Below are positions 1 to 5,892 of a stretch of 6,131 nucleotides of DNA, piece by piece. Both the position numbers and the translations under genes were made by a program. Within the stretch, counting starts at the first letter, position 1; every line of letters begins with the position of its first letter. A model generated the notes under the pieces. The model was not told where the DNA came from. It searched no databases and was given only the letters and a program-made list of their open reading frames with translations. Source of the DNA: an uncultured Bacilli bacterium (GTDB lineage: Bacteria > Bacillota_I > Bacilli_A > RF39 > UBA660); the NCBI GenBank assembly GCA_944358665.1, contig CALVRP010000096.1, positions 1-6,131 of the forward strand. The letters run 5' to 3'.

Positions 1-1311
1 ACCATTAGTTTCAACGTGAATTGCTCCCGAGCAAAGATTAGAATAATTGTTTATAATTTCTCCTGAATTAATATTTACTACAGGATTTCCATGTGGACGT
101 ATTCTAATGCCCGCTCCACATTCTTCACTATTAAAATTTTTCAAAGTGGCTCCATTTGAAACATTCAATGAGGAATCGTAGTCAACCGCTACACCACCTC
201 TTTCGCCATCTACACTATTCCCATCTAATGTTATATTATTTAAATTAAGAATACCGCCAGATTGCCTTATCATATATTCACTAAGTTCATCGCCCCTAAT
301 AATACTATTTATTGTATTATCAGTACTATAACTAGTTAAAGTTATGTTTTTGTCTTCAGCAAACTCTACTGTGCTTATAACAGTTATATCATCCATAACG
401 TAAATTGTCGCTGTTTGATAAGCTTCGTCATATGCCTTTGTTAAAGTTGCGTATGGTTCTTCAATCGTTCCTTTTCCCGTTTCATCACTACCATAACTTG
501 CAACATATAAATTATACCTAATTACCGTATAACTACTACTTGTACTATTAGTTCCATCACTTACTTTTGCGACTAGTATTCCATCATCTTCAAATGATAC
601 TTCTGTGGTTGAAGTATTCACTTCTACTTCTTCTCCATTATCTTTAACATATAATTTTACAAATATATTATCATCTTTATATGCCAGTATATCCAATATT
701 GTTTTATCTAGGTAATTATCAATGATTATTATTTTAGTTTTCGCTTCTCTTATAATATTAATAAGCAAACTATAAGCATCATATATTTGGCCGTCAAAAA
801 ATAACTGTTCTTTAAACTCTTTTTTACCTAGTTCATTAAAAAGTAACTGAATTTGTTCTTCATTAATATTCTGTTTATCATTTAATAATTTTAAATCATT
901 TTCTATAGATATAACCCTAGTAAATATTTCTCGATTATTGTTAATAAATCTGCGCATCTCTACAAAAGCACGCATTATTTTAATACTTACTTCTGTAGCT
1001 GCTGGAGTTTTAAGAATTGTCGCAAGCATGGCTACACCCTGTTCTGTAAATACATATGGTAATTTCCTCGACATATTATTTGTTTTTGCGGTCACAATCT
1101 GTGACCGCAAAAAATCGTTTTCAGTATTAGTCAGCTGAAAATAAAAATCATTAGGAAATTTTTCAACATTTCTTTTTACTGCTTGATTTATCTCTTTAGT
1201 TCCATTCTTACATTTATAAAGTTTAGCTAAATCGCTATCGAACATAACTTGCTTTCCTCTTACTTCATATATCATATCTTTTATATTGAATTTCTCTTGT
1301 ATTTCATTCAT
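1..1311 (-). CDS. ORF6N-domain DNA-binding protein fused in frame to a surface-adhesin/beta-helix-like region (partial, 3' end outside window)
   Basis: The frame is open from ATG 1311-1309 to the window edge (437 codons, no stop). The start is supported by AAGAGGT about six bases upstream. Residues about 12-125 are a typical ORF6N domain: RGKQVMFDSDLAKLY (18-32), NQAVKRNVEKFPNDFYFQL (42-60), LRSQIVT (68-74) and FTEQGVAML (88-96). Residues about 125-215 match the usual helical tail of this family, ending in the conserved DAY-LL--II-EAK--I-IIDNY stretch. After roughly residue 215-225 the expected family C-terminus is absent. Instead there is an Ig-like, Ser/Thr-rich segment and then, from residue 269, LYVASYGSDETGKGTIEEPY followed by ATLTKAY and beta-helix-like repeats rich in N, G, I and S. 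Such sequence is usual in exported adhesins or pectin-lyase-fold proteins, yet there is no signal peptide. ORF6N proteins are usually cytoplasmic and phage-related. The fusion may be a real recombinant, a dead chimera or an assembly join. The domain calls are firm; the function is unknown. Confidence 0.8.
   Translation of the reverse strand, partial: MNEIQEKFNIKDMIYEVRGKQVMFDSDLAKLYKCKNGTKEINQAVKRNVEKFPNDFYFQLTNTENDFLRSQIVTAKTNNMSRKLPYVFTEQGVAMLATILKTPAATEVSIKIMRAFVEMRRFINNNREIFTRVISIENDLKLLNDKQNINEEQIQLLFNELGKKEFKEQLFFDGQIYDAYSLLINIIREAKTKIIIIDNYLDKTILDILAYKDDNIFVKLYVKDNGEEVEVNTSTTEVSFEDDGILVAKVSDGTNSTSSSYTVIRYNLYVASYGSDETGKGTIEEPYATLTKAYDEAYQTATIYVMDDITVISTVEFAEDKNITLTSYSTDNTINSIIRGDELSEYMIRQSGGILNLNNITLDGNSVDGERGGVAVDYDSSLNVSNGATLKNFNSEECGAGIRIRPHGNPVVNINSGEIINNYSNLCSGAIHVETNG
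1083..1113. repeat. Perfect 14-bp inverted repeat inside the ORF6N coding region
   Basis: The arms TTTTTGCGGTCACA (1083-1096) and TGTGACCGCAAAAA (1100-1113) are exact reverse complements separated by three bases. The repeat lies over residues 67-76 of the ORF6N protein (the conserved LRSQIVT stretch). Neither strand has a U-run directly after the stem beyond the arm itself, so it is not a good terminator. It could be an mRNA hairpin, a protein-binding site (possibly for the ORF6N protein itself), or partly a by-product of the conserved LRSQIVT codons. Confidence 0.8.
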
Positions 1312-1342
1312 TGTTTTACCTCTTTTCTAAAAAATACTTCTA

Positions 1343-1370
1343 TATATATTATTTGAGATAAAAATGAAAA
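1343..1370 (-). promoter_or_regulatory. Possible weak promoter of the ORF6N-fusion gene
   Basis: On the minus strand TTTTCA (1370-1365) stands 16 bases before TATATA (1348-1343), about 30 bases upstream of the ATG at 1311. The region is so AT-rich that such matches are expected by chance. Confidence 0.25.
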
Positions 1371-1414
1371 ACCCTTCTAATTTTAATAAATATTTTAAAT
1401 TTTTCTTAAAATTT

Positions 1415-1455
1415 AAGTAATATTATTCAAAGACTCCTATTTTTCGCAAAAACGT
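1415..1455 (-). repeat. 41-bp intergenic element, copy 1
   Basis: Read on the minus strand from 1455 to 1415 it begins ACGTTTTTGCGAAAAATAGG and ends ATTACTT. It aligns without gaps to 5136-5096 with 32 of 41 bases identical. It ends about 10 bases before the -35 region of the plus-strand redox operon, and about 100 bases upstream of the minus-strand ORF6N gene. The core TTTTTGCGAAAAA is nearly palindromic. It may be an operator, a small-RNA or leader element, or a dispersed repeat; its identity is not recognised. Confidence 0.65.
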
Positions 1456-1464
1456 AAAGTGCTC

Positions 1465-1493
1465 TTTTAGATTTTCGAAAATAATGTTATACT
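1465..1493 (+). promoter_or_regulatory. Promoter of the rubredoxin-ferredoxin operon (extended -10)
   Basis: TGTTATACT at 1485-1493 is an extended -10 box (TGn plus TATACT). The -35 position, 17 bases upstream (1465-1470, TTTTAG), is poor, which fits an extended -10 promoter. Transcription would begin near 1500, giving a leader of about 20 bases that just includes the ribosome site. Confidence 0.6.
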
Positions 1494-1506
1494 ATATATG
1501 GAAAAT

Positions 1507-1514
1507 AAAGGAGG
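1507..1514 (+). promoter_or_regulatory. Ribosome binding site that decides the rubredoxin-protein start
   Basis: AAAGGAGG lies five bases before ATG 1520-1522. It rules out the in-frame upstream ATG at 1484, which falls within the promoter -10 region and would add 12 residues unlike the rubredoxin family. Confidence 0.85.
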
Positions 1515-1519
1515 ATGTT

Positions 1520-2155
1520 ATGAAGAAGTACCGTTGTAAGATTTGTGGTTATGTTTATGATGACGCCAAAGAAAAAATAAAATTTGAGGATTTACCAGAT
1601 GACTGGAAATGTCCATTATGCGGCGCACCGGAAAACTTATTTGAAGAAATAAAGGAAGAACAAAAAGAAGAAACTCATGAAGAAAAAAAAGAAATCGAAG
1701 AAGATCCTGAAGAGTTAAGAGAATTATCTAAGGAAGAAATCGCCTATATTTGTCTTAATTTAGCTAAAGGCTGCGAAAAACAATATTTAGAAGAAGAACA
1801 AACTTTATTTAATGAAATTGCTAATTATTATCTAAAAAAAGAAACGAGTTCAGAAGGAACTTTAAAAGATATCAAAAGTTTAATTGAAGAAGATACCAAA
1901 AAATTAGAAAACGCTATGGAAACTGCTGATAAGTATCAAGATCGCGGCGCTAAAAGAGTTATTAATTGGGCTAGTAAAACAACTAATATTGTAAATGCAC
2001 TTTTAGAACGTTATGAAAAAGAAGGAAATGAATTTATAAAACATACTAAAATATGGGTGTGTGATATTTGTGGATTTGTTTATATTGGCGAAGAGCCGCC
2101 TAAAGCCTGCCCTATTTGCAAAGTTCCAAGTTTTAAGATATTGGAGGTAGAATAA
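1520..2155 (+). CDS. Double-rubredoxin, rubrerythrin-like protein
   Basis: A 211-aa soluble protein with an iron site at each end. Residues 1-44 are a rubredoxin-type domain, CxxCGYVYD (C6, C9) and FEDLPDDWKCPLCGAP (C31, C34). The loop between the Cys pairs is about eight residues shorter than in classical rubredoxins (C6/C9/C39/C42). An acidic, Lys-rich linker (42-72) leads to a helical region (72-176). The C-terminus (179-211) is the short rubredoxin domain seen at the end of rubrerythrins: WVCDICGFVYIGEEPP with C181, C184, C197 and C200. The helical part resembles a rubrerythrin four-helix unit in layout, but I see no ExxH diiron motifs, so peroxidase activity is doubtful and a pure electron-carrier role is likelier. 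The stop is one base before the ferredoxin gene, so the two are surely co-expressed. Fe(SCys)4 binding is family knowledge; the physiological partner is inferred. Confidence 0.85.
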   Translation: MKKYRCKICGYVYDDAKEKIKFEDLPDDWKCPLCGAPENLFEEIKEEQKEETHEEKKEIEEDPEELRELSKEEIAYICLNLAKGCEKQYLEEEQTLFNEIANYYLKKETSSEGTLKDIKSLIEEDTKKLENAMETADKYQDRGAKRVINWASKTTNIVNALLERYEKEGNEFIKHTKIWVCDICGFVYIGEEPPKACPICKVPSFKILEVE

Positions 2156-2156
2156 T

Positions 2157-2636
2157 ATGAGTAAAAGTCATGCTTATCGAAATTTAAAAATCTGTTCTAA
2201 AGACTGCCTATGTTTATTTGTTTGCCCTACTGGAGCAGCTAATAATGAAACTGGCCAAATAGACTTTGAAACTTGTATTGGCTGCGGAGCTTGTATGAAA
2301 GCTTGTCCTGCCAGAGCAATTACTATGATTCCTAATAAATTGCCTGCTCAAGCAAAAAAAGATAATAAAGTCATTAATGAATTATTTAAAGTGGCTGATT
2401 CTAAAATTAAAGAAATAAAAATATTAAATTATCTCTTAGAAAAAAATCCTAATGATAAATTAGTTAGAGCTTTAATTCATTCAAATAGAGTTATTCTTGA
2501 AGATTTAATGCGTGAATCAGGTTATATGCTTCCACAAAGTAAAAACACTCATGAGCTTTTAAATAAATTAAAAAGCAACGATGATATTAAAGATAAAGTT
2601 CAGAGGTTATTAAATAAATTAGAAGTAAACGAATAA
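2157..2636 (+). CDS. 4Fe-4S ferredoxin-type protein with helical C-terminal domain
   Basis: A 159-aa protein. Residues 1-55 form a two-cluster ferredoxin. The second motif is canonical, CIGCGACMKACP, followed by ARAITMIP. The first is variant: CSKDCLCLFVCPTGA has Cys at 13, 17, 19 and 23 (Cx3CxCx3CP) instead of CxxCxxCxxxCP, so the second Cys is displaced by one. Residues about 60-159 are Lys-, Leu- and Asn-rich and predicted helical, with no Cys and no membrane segment. The start has GGAGG at 2143-2147, nine bases upstream, inside the end of the preceding gene. The gap to that gene's stop is one base, so the pair forms an operon, and electrons probably pass between ferredoxin and the rubredoxin protein. 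Similar single-gene ferredoxins with this variant first motif occur beside rubrerythrins in Clostridia, from memory. A terminator follows immediately. Confidence 0.85.
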   Translation: MSKSHAYRNLKICSKDCLCLFVCPTGAANNETGQIDFETCIGCGACMKACPARAITMIPNKLPAQAKKDNKVINELFKVADSKIKEIKILNYLLEKNPNDKLVRALIHSNRVILEDLMRESGYMLPQSKNTHELLNKLKSNDDIKDKVQRLLNKLEVNE

Positions 2637-2664
2637 AAAACAGCAATTAAGCTGTTTTTATTTT
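2636..2664. terminator. Bidirectional terminator between ferredoxin and phosphoketolase genes
   Basis: AAAAACAGC (2636-2644), loop AATTAA, GCTGTTTTT (2651-2659): a nine-pair stem with T-runs on both strands. It overlaps the end of the ferredoxin stop codon (2634-2636) and the phosphoketolase stop codon (2660-2658), so it serves both convergent genes. Confidence 0.85.
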
Positions 2665-3848
2665 TCCCATTTCCAATTTTTAATTTCTGGCATATCTTCA
2701 CCATTTTCTCTAATATAAGCATTATGCTCAATAATTTTATTTTTCATTTTTTCCATTAAATAAATCTCTTTACTACCCTGTTTTGGTAAGTGTTCAATTA
2801 CATCCATAACCAAATGAAATCTATCAACTTTATTTTGAACTCGCATATCAAAAGGTGTTGTAATAGTTCCTTCTTCAAGGTAGCCATGAACTGATATATT
2901 TCTATTATGTCTTAAATAAGTAAATTCATGAATTAAAGTTGGATAACCATGATAATTAAAGATTATCGGTTTATCTTTTGTAAATAATAAATCATACTCT
3001 TCATCACTAAGTCCATGAGGATGTTTGCTTGGAGACTCTAATTTCATTAAATCTACAATATTGATACATCTAATTTTTAAATCAGAAAGTTCTTCATTTA
3101 AAATTGAAATTGCGGCAATTGTTTCTAAAGTTGGAGTATCACCGCAGCAAGCCATAACAATATCTGGATCACTATCCTGATCATTACTAGCAAAATCCCA
3201 AATACCAAGACCTTTTGTACAATGTTCTATCGCTTTTTCCATTGAAAGCCATTGATAACTTGGATGTTTAGAAGCTACAATAACATTAACATAATCACGG
3301 CTCTTTATACAGTGATCAAACGTCGATAAAAGACAGTTCGCATCTGGTGGCAAATACATTCTAACCACATCAGCTTTTTTATTCGCAATATGATCTAAAA
3401 ATCCAGGATCTTGATGCGTAAAGCCGTTATGATCTTGTTGCCATACATTAGAAGTTAAAATTAAATTTAAAGAGGCAATACTTCTACGCCAAGAAATCTG
3501 ATTACAAACTTTTAACCATTTAGCATGCTGCGCTACCATAGAATCAACAATTCTTATAAAAGCTTCATAACTTGTAAAAAATCCATGTCTCCCTGTTAAT
3601 AAGTAACCTTCAAGCCATCCTTCACACATGTGTTCGGATAAATAAGAATCCATAATTCGGCCATTTTTACTTAAATATTCATCAGTATTTTTAACCTCTT
3701 CTTGCCAATCTCTACCAGTTACATCAAACATTTTATATAACCGATTAGACATTGCTTCATCAGGACTAAATGTTCTAAAATTATGCGGATTATTTTTAAT
3801 AATATCCCGAATATAACCACTAAGTTCTAACATATCTTGCGTTTTCAT
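2658..3848 (-). CDS. Phosphoketolase C-terminal part (Pyr and C-terminal domains)
   Basis: This is the stretch from the first ATG after the internal stop (3848-3846), 396 residues. Homology actually continues upstream in the same frame to 3929 (27 codons without ATG). Motifs: EGWLEGYLLTGRHG (76-89), NVWQQDHNGFTHQDPGF (134-150), YLPPDANCLLSTFDHCIKSR, and VIVASKHPSYQWLSMEKAIE. The C-terminus WKWEK ends at the shared terminator. The ATG at 3848 has only a poor ribosome site (AGGG three to four bases away), so independent translation is doubtful. Either it is made by readthrough of the TAA or it is not made. No internal promoter stands out between 3850 and 3950. Confidence 0.65.
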   Translation of the reverse strand: MKTQDMLELSGYIRDIIKNNPHNFRTFSPDEAMSNRLYKMFDVTGRDWQEEVKNTDEYLSKNGRIMDSYLSEHMCEGWLEGYLLTGRHGFFTSYEAFIRIVDSMVAQHAKWLKVCNQISWRRSIASLNLILTSNVWQQDHNGFTHQDPGFLDHIANKKADVVRMYLPPDANCLLSTFDHCIKSRDYVNVIVASKHPSYQWLSMEKAIEHCTKGLGIWDFASNDQDSDPDIVMACCGDTPTLETIAAISILNEELSDLKIRCINIVDLMKLESPSKHPHGLSDEEYDLLFTKDKPIIFNYHGYPTLIHEFTYLRHNRNISVHGYLEEGTITTPFDMRVQNKVDRFHLVMDVIEHLPKQGSKEIYLMEKMKNKIIEHNAYIRENGEDMPEIKNWKWEK

Positions 3849-3929
3849 TTGCCCTGGTTCTGAAACCTTTACTGCATAGTTTTTAAAATCTGGTAAAATT
3901 AAATCTTTTAAAAGTAGTCCACCATTTGC

Positions 3930-4994
3930 TTATGGTGTGGCCCCCATTCTTTTATTACCTTTAGGTAAATATTTTCTAATTTCTTCTTTTAATCTTCCGT
4001 TTTCATCAAATAATTCTTCTGGATGATAACTTTTAAGCCAAGATTCTAACTGTTTTAAATGCTCTTCACTTTCCATAGAAATAGGTACTTGATGCGCTCT
4101 AAAAGTTCCTTCAACTCTTTTACCATCAACTATTTTTGGCCCGGTCCATCCTTTAGGCGTTCTTAAAATAATCATTGGCCATCTTGGCATTTTATTATTG
4201 TTGTCATTTCTCGCACTATTCCAAATATCCTTAATCTGCATAATAATATTATCCATAGTTTTGGCCATTAAACGGTGCATAACCTTAGGATCATCACCTT
4301 CAACTAAATAAGGTTTATAGCCAAGGCCATAGAAAAAACTACCTAATTCTTTATTCGTCATTCGAGAAAATACTGTTGGATTACTTATTTTATAACCATT
4401 TAAATTTAAAATAGGAATAACGGCTCCGTCAGTTTTCGGATTTAAAAATTTATTAGAATGCCATGAAGTAGCAAGGGGACCGGTTTCCGCTTCACCATCA
4501 CCAATGACACAGGCCGCAATTAAATTAGGATTATCAAAAACCGCCCCATAAGCATGTGCCAGGGAATAACCTAGTTCTCCGCCCTCGTGAATACTACCAG
4601 GATTTTCTGGCGCTGCATGACTAGATATTCCACCAGGGAAAGAAAATTGTTTAAATAATTTCTTTAAGCCTTCTTCATCTTCAGTAATATTTGGATAAAA
4701 TTCTGTATAACTACCTTCTAGGTAAGTATTAGCCACTAAAAAATTCCCGCCATGACCAGGTCCAGATACATATATCATATCTAAATTATATTTTTTAATT
4801 ACTCTATCTAAATGCGTATAAATAAAATTTTGAGCCGGAACAGTTCCCCAGTGACCAACAATTTTTTTCTTAATATGTTCCTTTCTTAAAGGTTCTTTTA
4901 ATAAAGGATTATCAAGTAAATATAATTGACATGCTGAAACATAATTAGCAGCCCTAAAATATTTATCTAATAAATTAAGTTCTTTTTCATTCAT
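3930..4994 (-). CDS. Phosphoketolase N-terminal part (PP domain)
   Basis: 354 residues, ending at the internal TAA. Start ATG 4994-4992 has AGAGGGG a few bases upstream and gives the family-like N-terminus MNEKELNLLDKYFRAANYVS. An in-frame ATG at 5051 lies upstream of the promoter -10 box and is rejected. Visible motifs: HWGTVPAQNFIYTHLDRVI (48-66, active-site His48), GPGHGG (78-83), SSHAAPENPGSIHEGGELGY (124-143), the ThDP/Mg motif GDGEAETGPLATSWH (165-179) and LNLNGYKISNPT. This piece carries diphosphate and Mg binding only. Alone it lacks the Pyr domain that completes the active site, so it cannot be a complete enzyme. It might pair with the C-terminal piece if that is made separately, as in naturally split transketolases, but nothing here demonstrates that. 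Confidence 0.8.
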   Translation of the reverse strand: MNEKELNLLDKYFRAANYVSACQLYLLDNPLLKEPLRKEHIKKKIVGHWGTVPAQNFIYTHLDRVIKKYNLDMIYVSGPGHGGNFLVANTYLEGSYTEFYPNITEDEEGLKKLFKQFSFPGGISSHAAPENPGSIHEGGELGYSLAHAYGAVFDNPNLIAACVIGDGEAETGPLATSWHSNKFLNPKTDGAVIPILNLNGYKISNPTVFSRMTNKELGSFFYGLGYKPYLVEGDDPKVMHRLMAKTMDNIIMQIKDIWNSARNDNNNKMPRWPMIILRTPKGWTGPKIVDGKRVEGTFRAHQVPISMESEEHLKQLESWLKSYHPEELFDENGRLKEEIRKYLPKGNKRMGATP

Positions 4995-5019
4995 TTTATC
5001 CCCTCTTATTCTAATAAAC

Positions 5020-5048
5020 ATTATAACAAAATTATATTTAATCAGCAA
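5020..5048 (-). promoter_or_regulatory. Phosphoketolase promoter
   Basis: Minus strand TTGCTG (5048-5043), 17-base spacer, TATAAT (5025-5020), preceded by TG to give the extended box TGTTATAAT. The start codon at 4994 lies about 25 bases downstream of the -10. The box resembles the TGTTATACT of the redox-operon promoter. Confidence 0.7.
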
Positions 5049-5095
5049 CAAAATATGTTTTTATTTTAAAAATATATTCTAACAGAGTTATTTAA

Positions 5096-5136
5096 AAGTA
5101 ACATTCTCCATAAACCCCTATTTTTTGCAGAAATGT
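5096..5136 (-). repeat. 41-bp intergenic element, copy 2
   Basis: Read on the minus strand from 5136 to 5096 it begins ACATTTCTGCAAAAAATAGG and ends GTTACTT, 32/41 identical to 1455-1415 with no gaps. Seven of the nine differences are transitions. It lies just after the terminator of the 142-aa gene and about 48 bases upstream of the phosphoketolase -35 box. Confidence 0.65.
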
Positions 5137-5141
5137 CAAAT

Positions 5142-5164
5142 AAAAAAATTGGAAAATTCCAATT
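5142..5164 (-). terminator. Terminator of the 142-aa hypothetical gene
   Basis: On the minus strand AATTGGAA, TT, TTCCAATT is followed by a seven-T run, directly after the TAA at 5165-5163. It is a short but complete intrinsic terminator. Confidence 0.75.
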
Positions 5165-5591
5165 ATTTTATACTAACAGATGCTCCTTCAATAGTATGGG
5201 AAAAATTTGTTTGCATTTGATTTTGCTTTATTTGTTCTAATTCTGAATTTAATTCATCTAATTCATTTTGTTTTTCAACGATTTCAGTTTGTTTTCTTCT
5301 CTTTTCGTTCTCTAGGTCACTCCACTTTACATAATCAGTAAATTCACCGTTATACATATATTCATAAACATTAGTGCGAATAGTTTGCCTTAATAAATCC
5401 ACCTCTTGTAAAGAATAATTAATAGCCCCAATCTTATATAAATAGTCTGTGATTTTATCTTCACTTAAAAATCCTTCATTTATAACATAGATATTATATG
5501 GTTCTTTTTGTTCCATCTGTTCTTGAAAATAAGCACTAACTTGATTAATAATTTGTGTGCTTACCTCTTGAATCATTTTTTCTTTATTCAT
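5163..5591 (-). CDS. Hypothetical protein with C-terminal coiled coil
   Basis: 142 residues, not recognised. The start chosen is ATG 5591 (MNKEKMIQEVSTQIINQVSA), with AAAGG ten bases upstream. A GTG at 5600 would overlap the ribosome site and is rejected. Residues 1-25 look helical. Residues 30-85 contain IYVINEGFLSEDKITDYLYK, suggestive of a small helical bundle. Residues about 90-125 are a charged heptad-like stretch (EKRRKQTEIVEKQNELDELN and on) expected to form a coiled coil, followed by a polar tail ending ASVSIK. There is no signal peptide, membrane segment or Cys cluster. It has its own consensus promoter with an operator-like palindrome and its own terminator, so it is a monocistronic, individually controlled gene. 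The function is unknown; a small cytoplasmic scaffolding or regulatory protein is possible but unsupported. Confidence 0.7.
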   Translation of the reverse strand: MNKEKMIQEVSTQIINQVSAYFQEQMEQKEPYNIYVINEGFLSEDKITDYLYKIGAINYSLQEVDLLRQTIRTNVYEYMYNGEFTDYVKWSDLENEKRRKQTEIVEKQNELDELNSELEQIKQNQMQTNFSHTIEGASVSIK

Positions 5592-5615
5592 AAAATTCAC
5601 ACCTTTCTAAGCCTT

Positions 5616-5644
5616 ATTATATATAAAACTAAACTTTTAGTCAA
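5616..5644 (-). promoter_or_regulatory. Strong sigma-A promoter of the 142-aa gene, with embedded palindrome
   Basis: Minus strand TTGACT (5644-5639), 17-base spacer, TATAAT (5621-5616): 11 of 12 consensus bases at ideal spacing. The palindrome ACTAAA-N2-TTTAGT (5641-5628) overlaps the -35 box and spacer, exactly where a repressor would block polymerase. Confidence 0.85.
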
Positions 5645-5683
5645 GAAATTAAACTTTAATTACTTTAAAATCCTTTTATAAAC

Positions 5684-5709
5684 AAAAAAACAACTTATTC
5701 AGCTGTTTT
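5684..5709 (-). terminator. rpmF terminator
   Basis: On the minus strand AAAACAGCT (5709-5701), loop GAATA, AGTTGTTTT (5695-5687) with one G-U pair, then a run of T. The stem overlaps the last rpmF codons and the stop codon. Confidence 0.75.
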
Positions 5710-5880
5710 AACTTCGATAACTTCTTTTCCTTTGTAAGAGCCACATTCTTTACATACTCTATGTGGTTTTATAACGGCTCCACATTTAGGACATTTAGTT
5801 GTAGTTTTTTCATCAATTTTATAATGTGTTTGACGCATACGTTTACTTGTTTTACTTGTATGTCTTGCAGGTACTGCCAT
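5695..5880 (-). CDS. rpmF: 50S ribosomal protein L32 (zinc-ribbon form)
   Basis: 61 residues, the usual bacterial size. The start is ATG 5880 (MAVPARHTSKTSKRMRQTHY, the classic L32 N-terminus), with AGGAGG at 5894-5889 region about eight bases upstream. An in-frame ATG at 5889 overlaps that ribosome site and is rejected. Residues about 28-49 carry the CxxC...CxxC zinc ribbon, CPKCG and CKECG, so this is the zinc-dependent paralogue, not the Cys-free form induced by zinc starvation. L32 is a 50S subunit protein. The basic first half binds 23S rRNA. It follows the yceD/ylbN gene, the usual arrangement in Bacillota, and ends in its own terminator. Confidence 0.97.
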   Translation of the reverse strand: MAVPARHTSKTSKRMRQTHYKIDEKTTTKCPKCGAVIKPHRVCKECGSYKGKEVIEVKTAE

Positions 5881-5892
5881 GATATACACCTC

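Larger units (their letters stand above)
2658..4994 (-). pseudogene. xfp: Phosphoketolase (Xfp) locus interrupted by one in-frame TAA
   Basis: Read from ATG 4994 to TAA 2660-2658 this is a full-length phosphoketolase (797 codons counting the internal stop; family about 790-825). The family enzyme is thiamine-diphosphate dependent and cytosolic. It splits xylulose-5-phosphate (some also fructose-6-phosphate) with phosphate into acetyl-phosphate and an aldose phosphate. The only lesion is TAA at 3932-3930 (codon 355), where relatives have the His or Asn of RMGxNP(H/N)ANGG; here RMGATP-stop-ANGG. The 27 codons after it (ANGGLLLKDLILPDF and on) stay in the same frame and match the family, so this is a nonsense change, not a frameshift. 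It falls at the junction between the PP domain and the linker before the Pyr domain. All catalytic motifs on both sides are intact, which points to a recent mutation, a sequence error, or tolerated readthrough. Confidence 0.8.

Noticed and set aside
1083..1113. Intrinsic terminator for the ORF6N gene
   Set aside because: The stem lies within an intact reading frame and is not followed by a separate U-run on the coding strand.
938..1138. Plus-strand open frame of 66 codons
   Set aside because: It lies opposite the well-supported ORF6N coding sequence, has no ribosome site and no recognisable features; it is a shadow.
1484..1519. Upstream ATG start for the rubredoxin gene
   Set aside because: It overlaps the promoter -10 region and precedes the perfect ribosome site at 1507-1514.
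1312..1519. Riboswitch, T-box or tRNA in the divergent intergenic region
   Set aside because: No conserved riboswitch core, T-box motif or cloverleaf could be found; the plus-strand leader is only about 20 bases.
3849..3932. Frameshift or programmed slippage in phosphoketolase
   Set aside because: The two halves are in the same frame (81 bases between them) and the intervening codons are homologous to the family, so only a stop codon is involved.
3930..3932. Selenocysteine or pyrrolysine recoding at the internal stop
   Set aside because: The codon is TAA, not TGA or TAG, and the family has no Sec or Pyl at this site.
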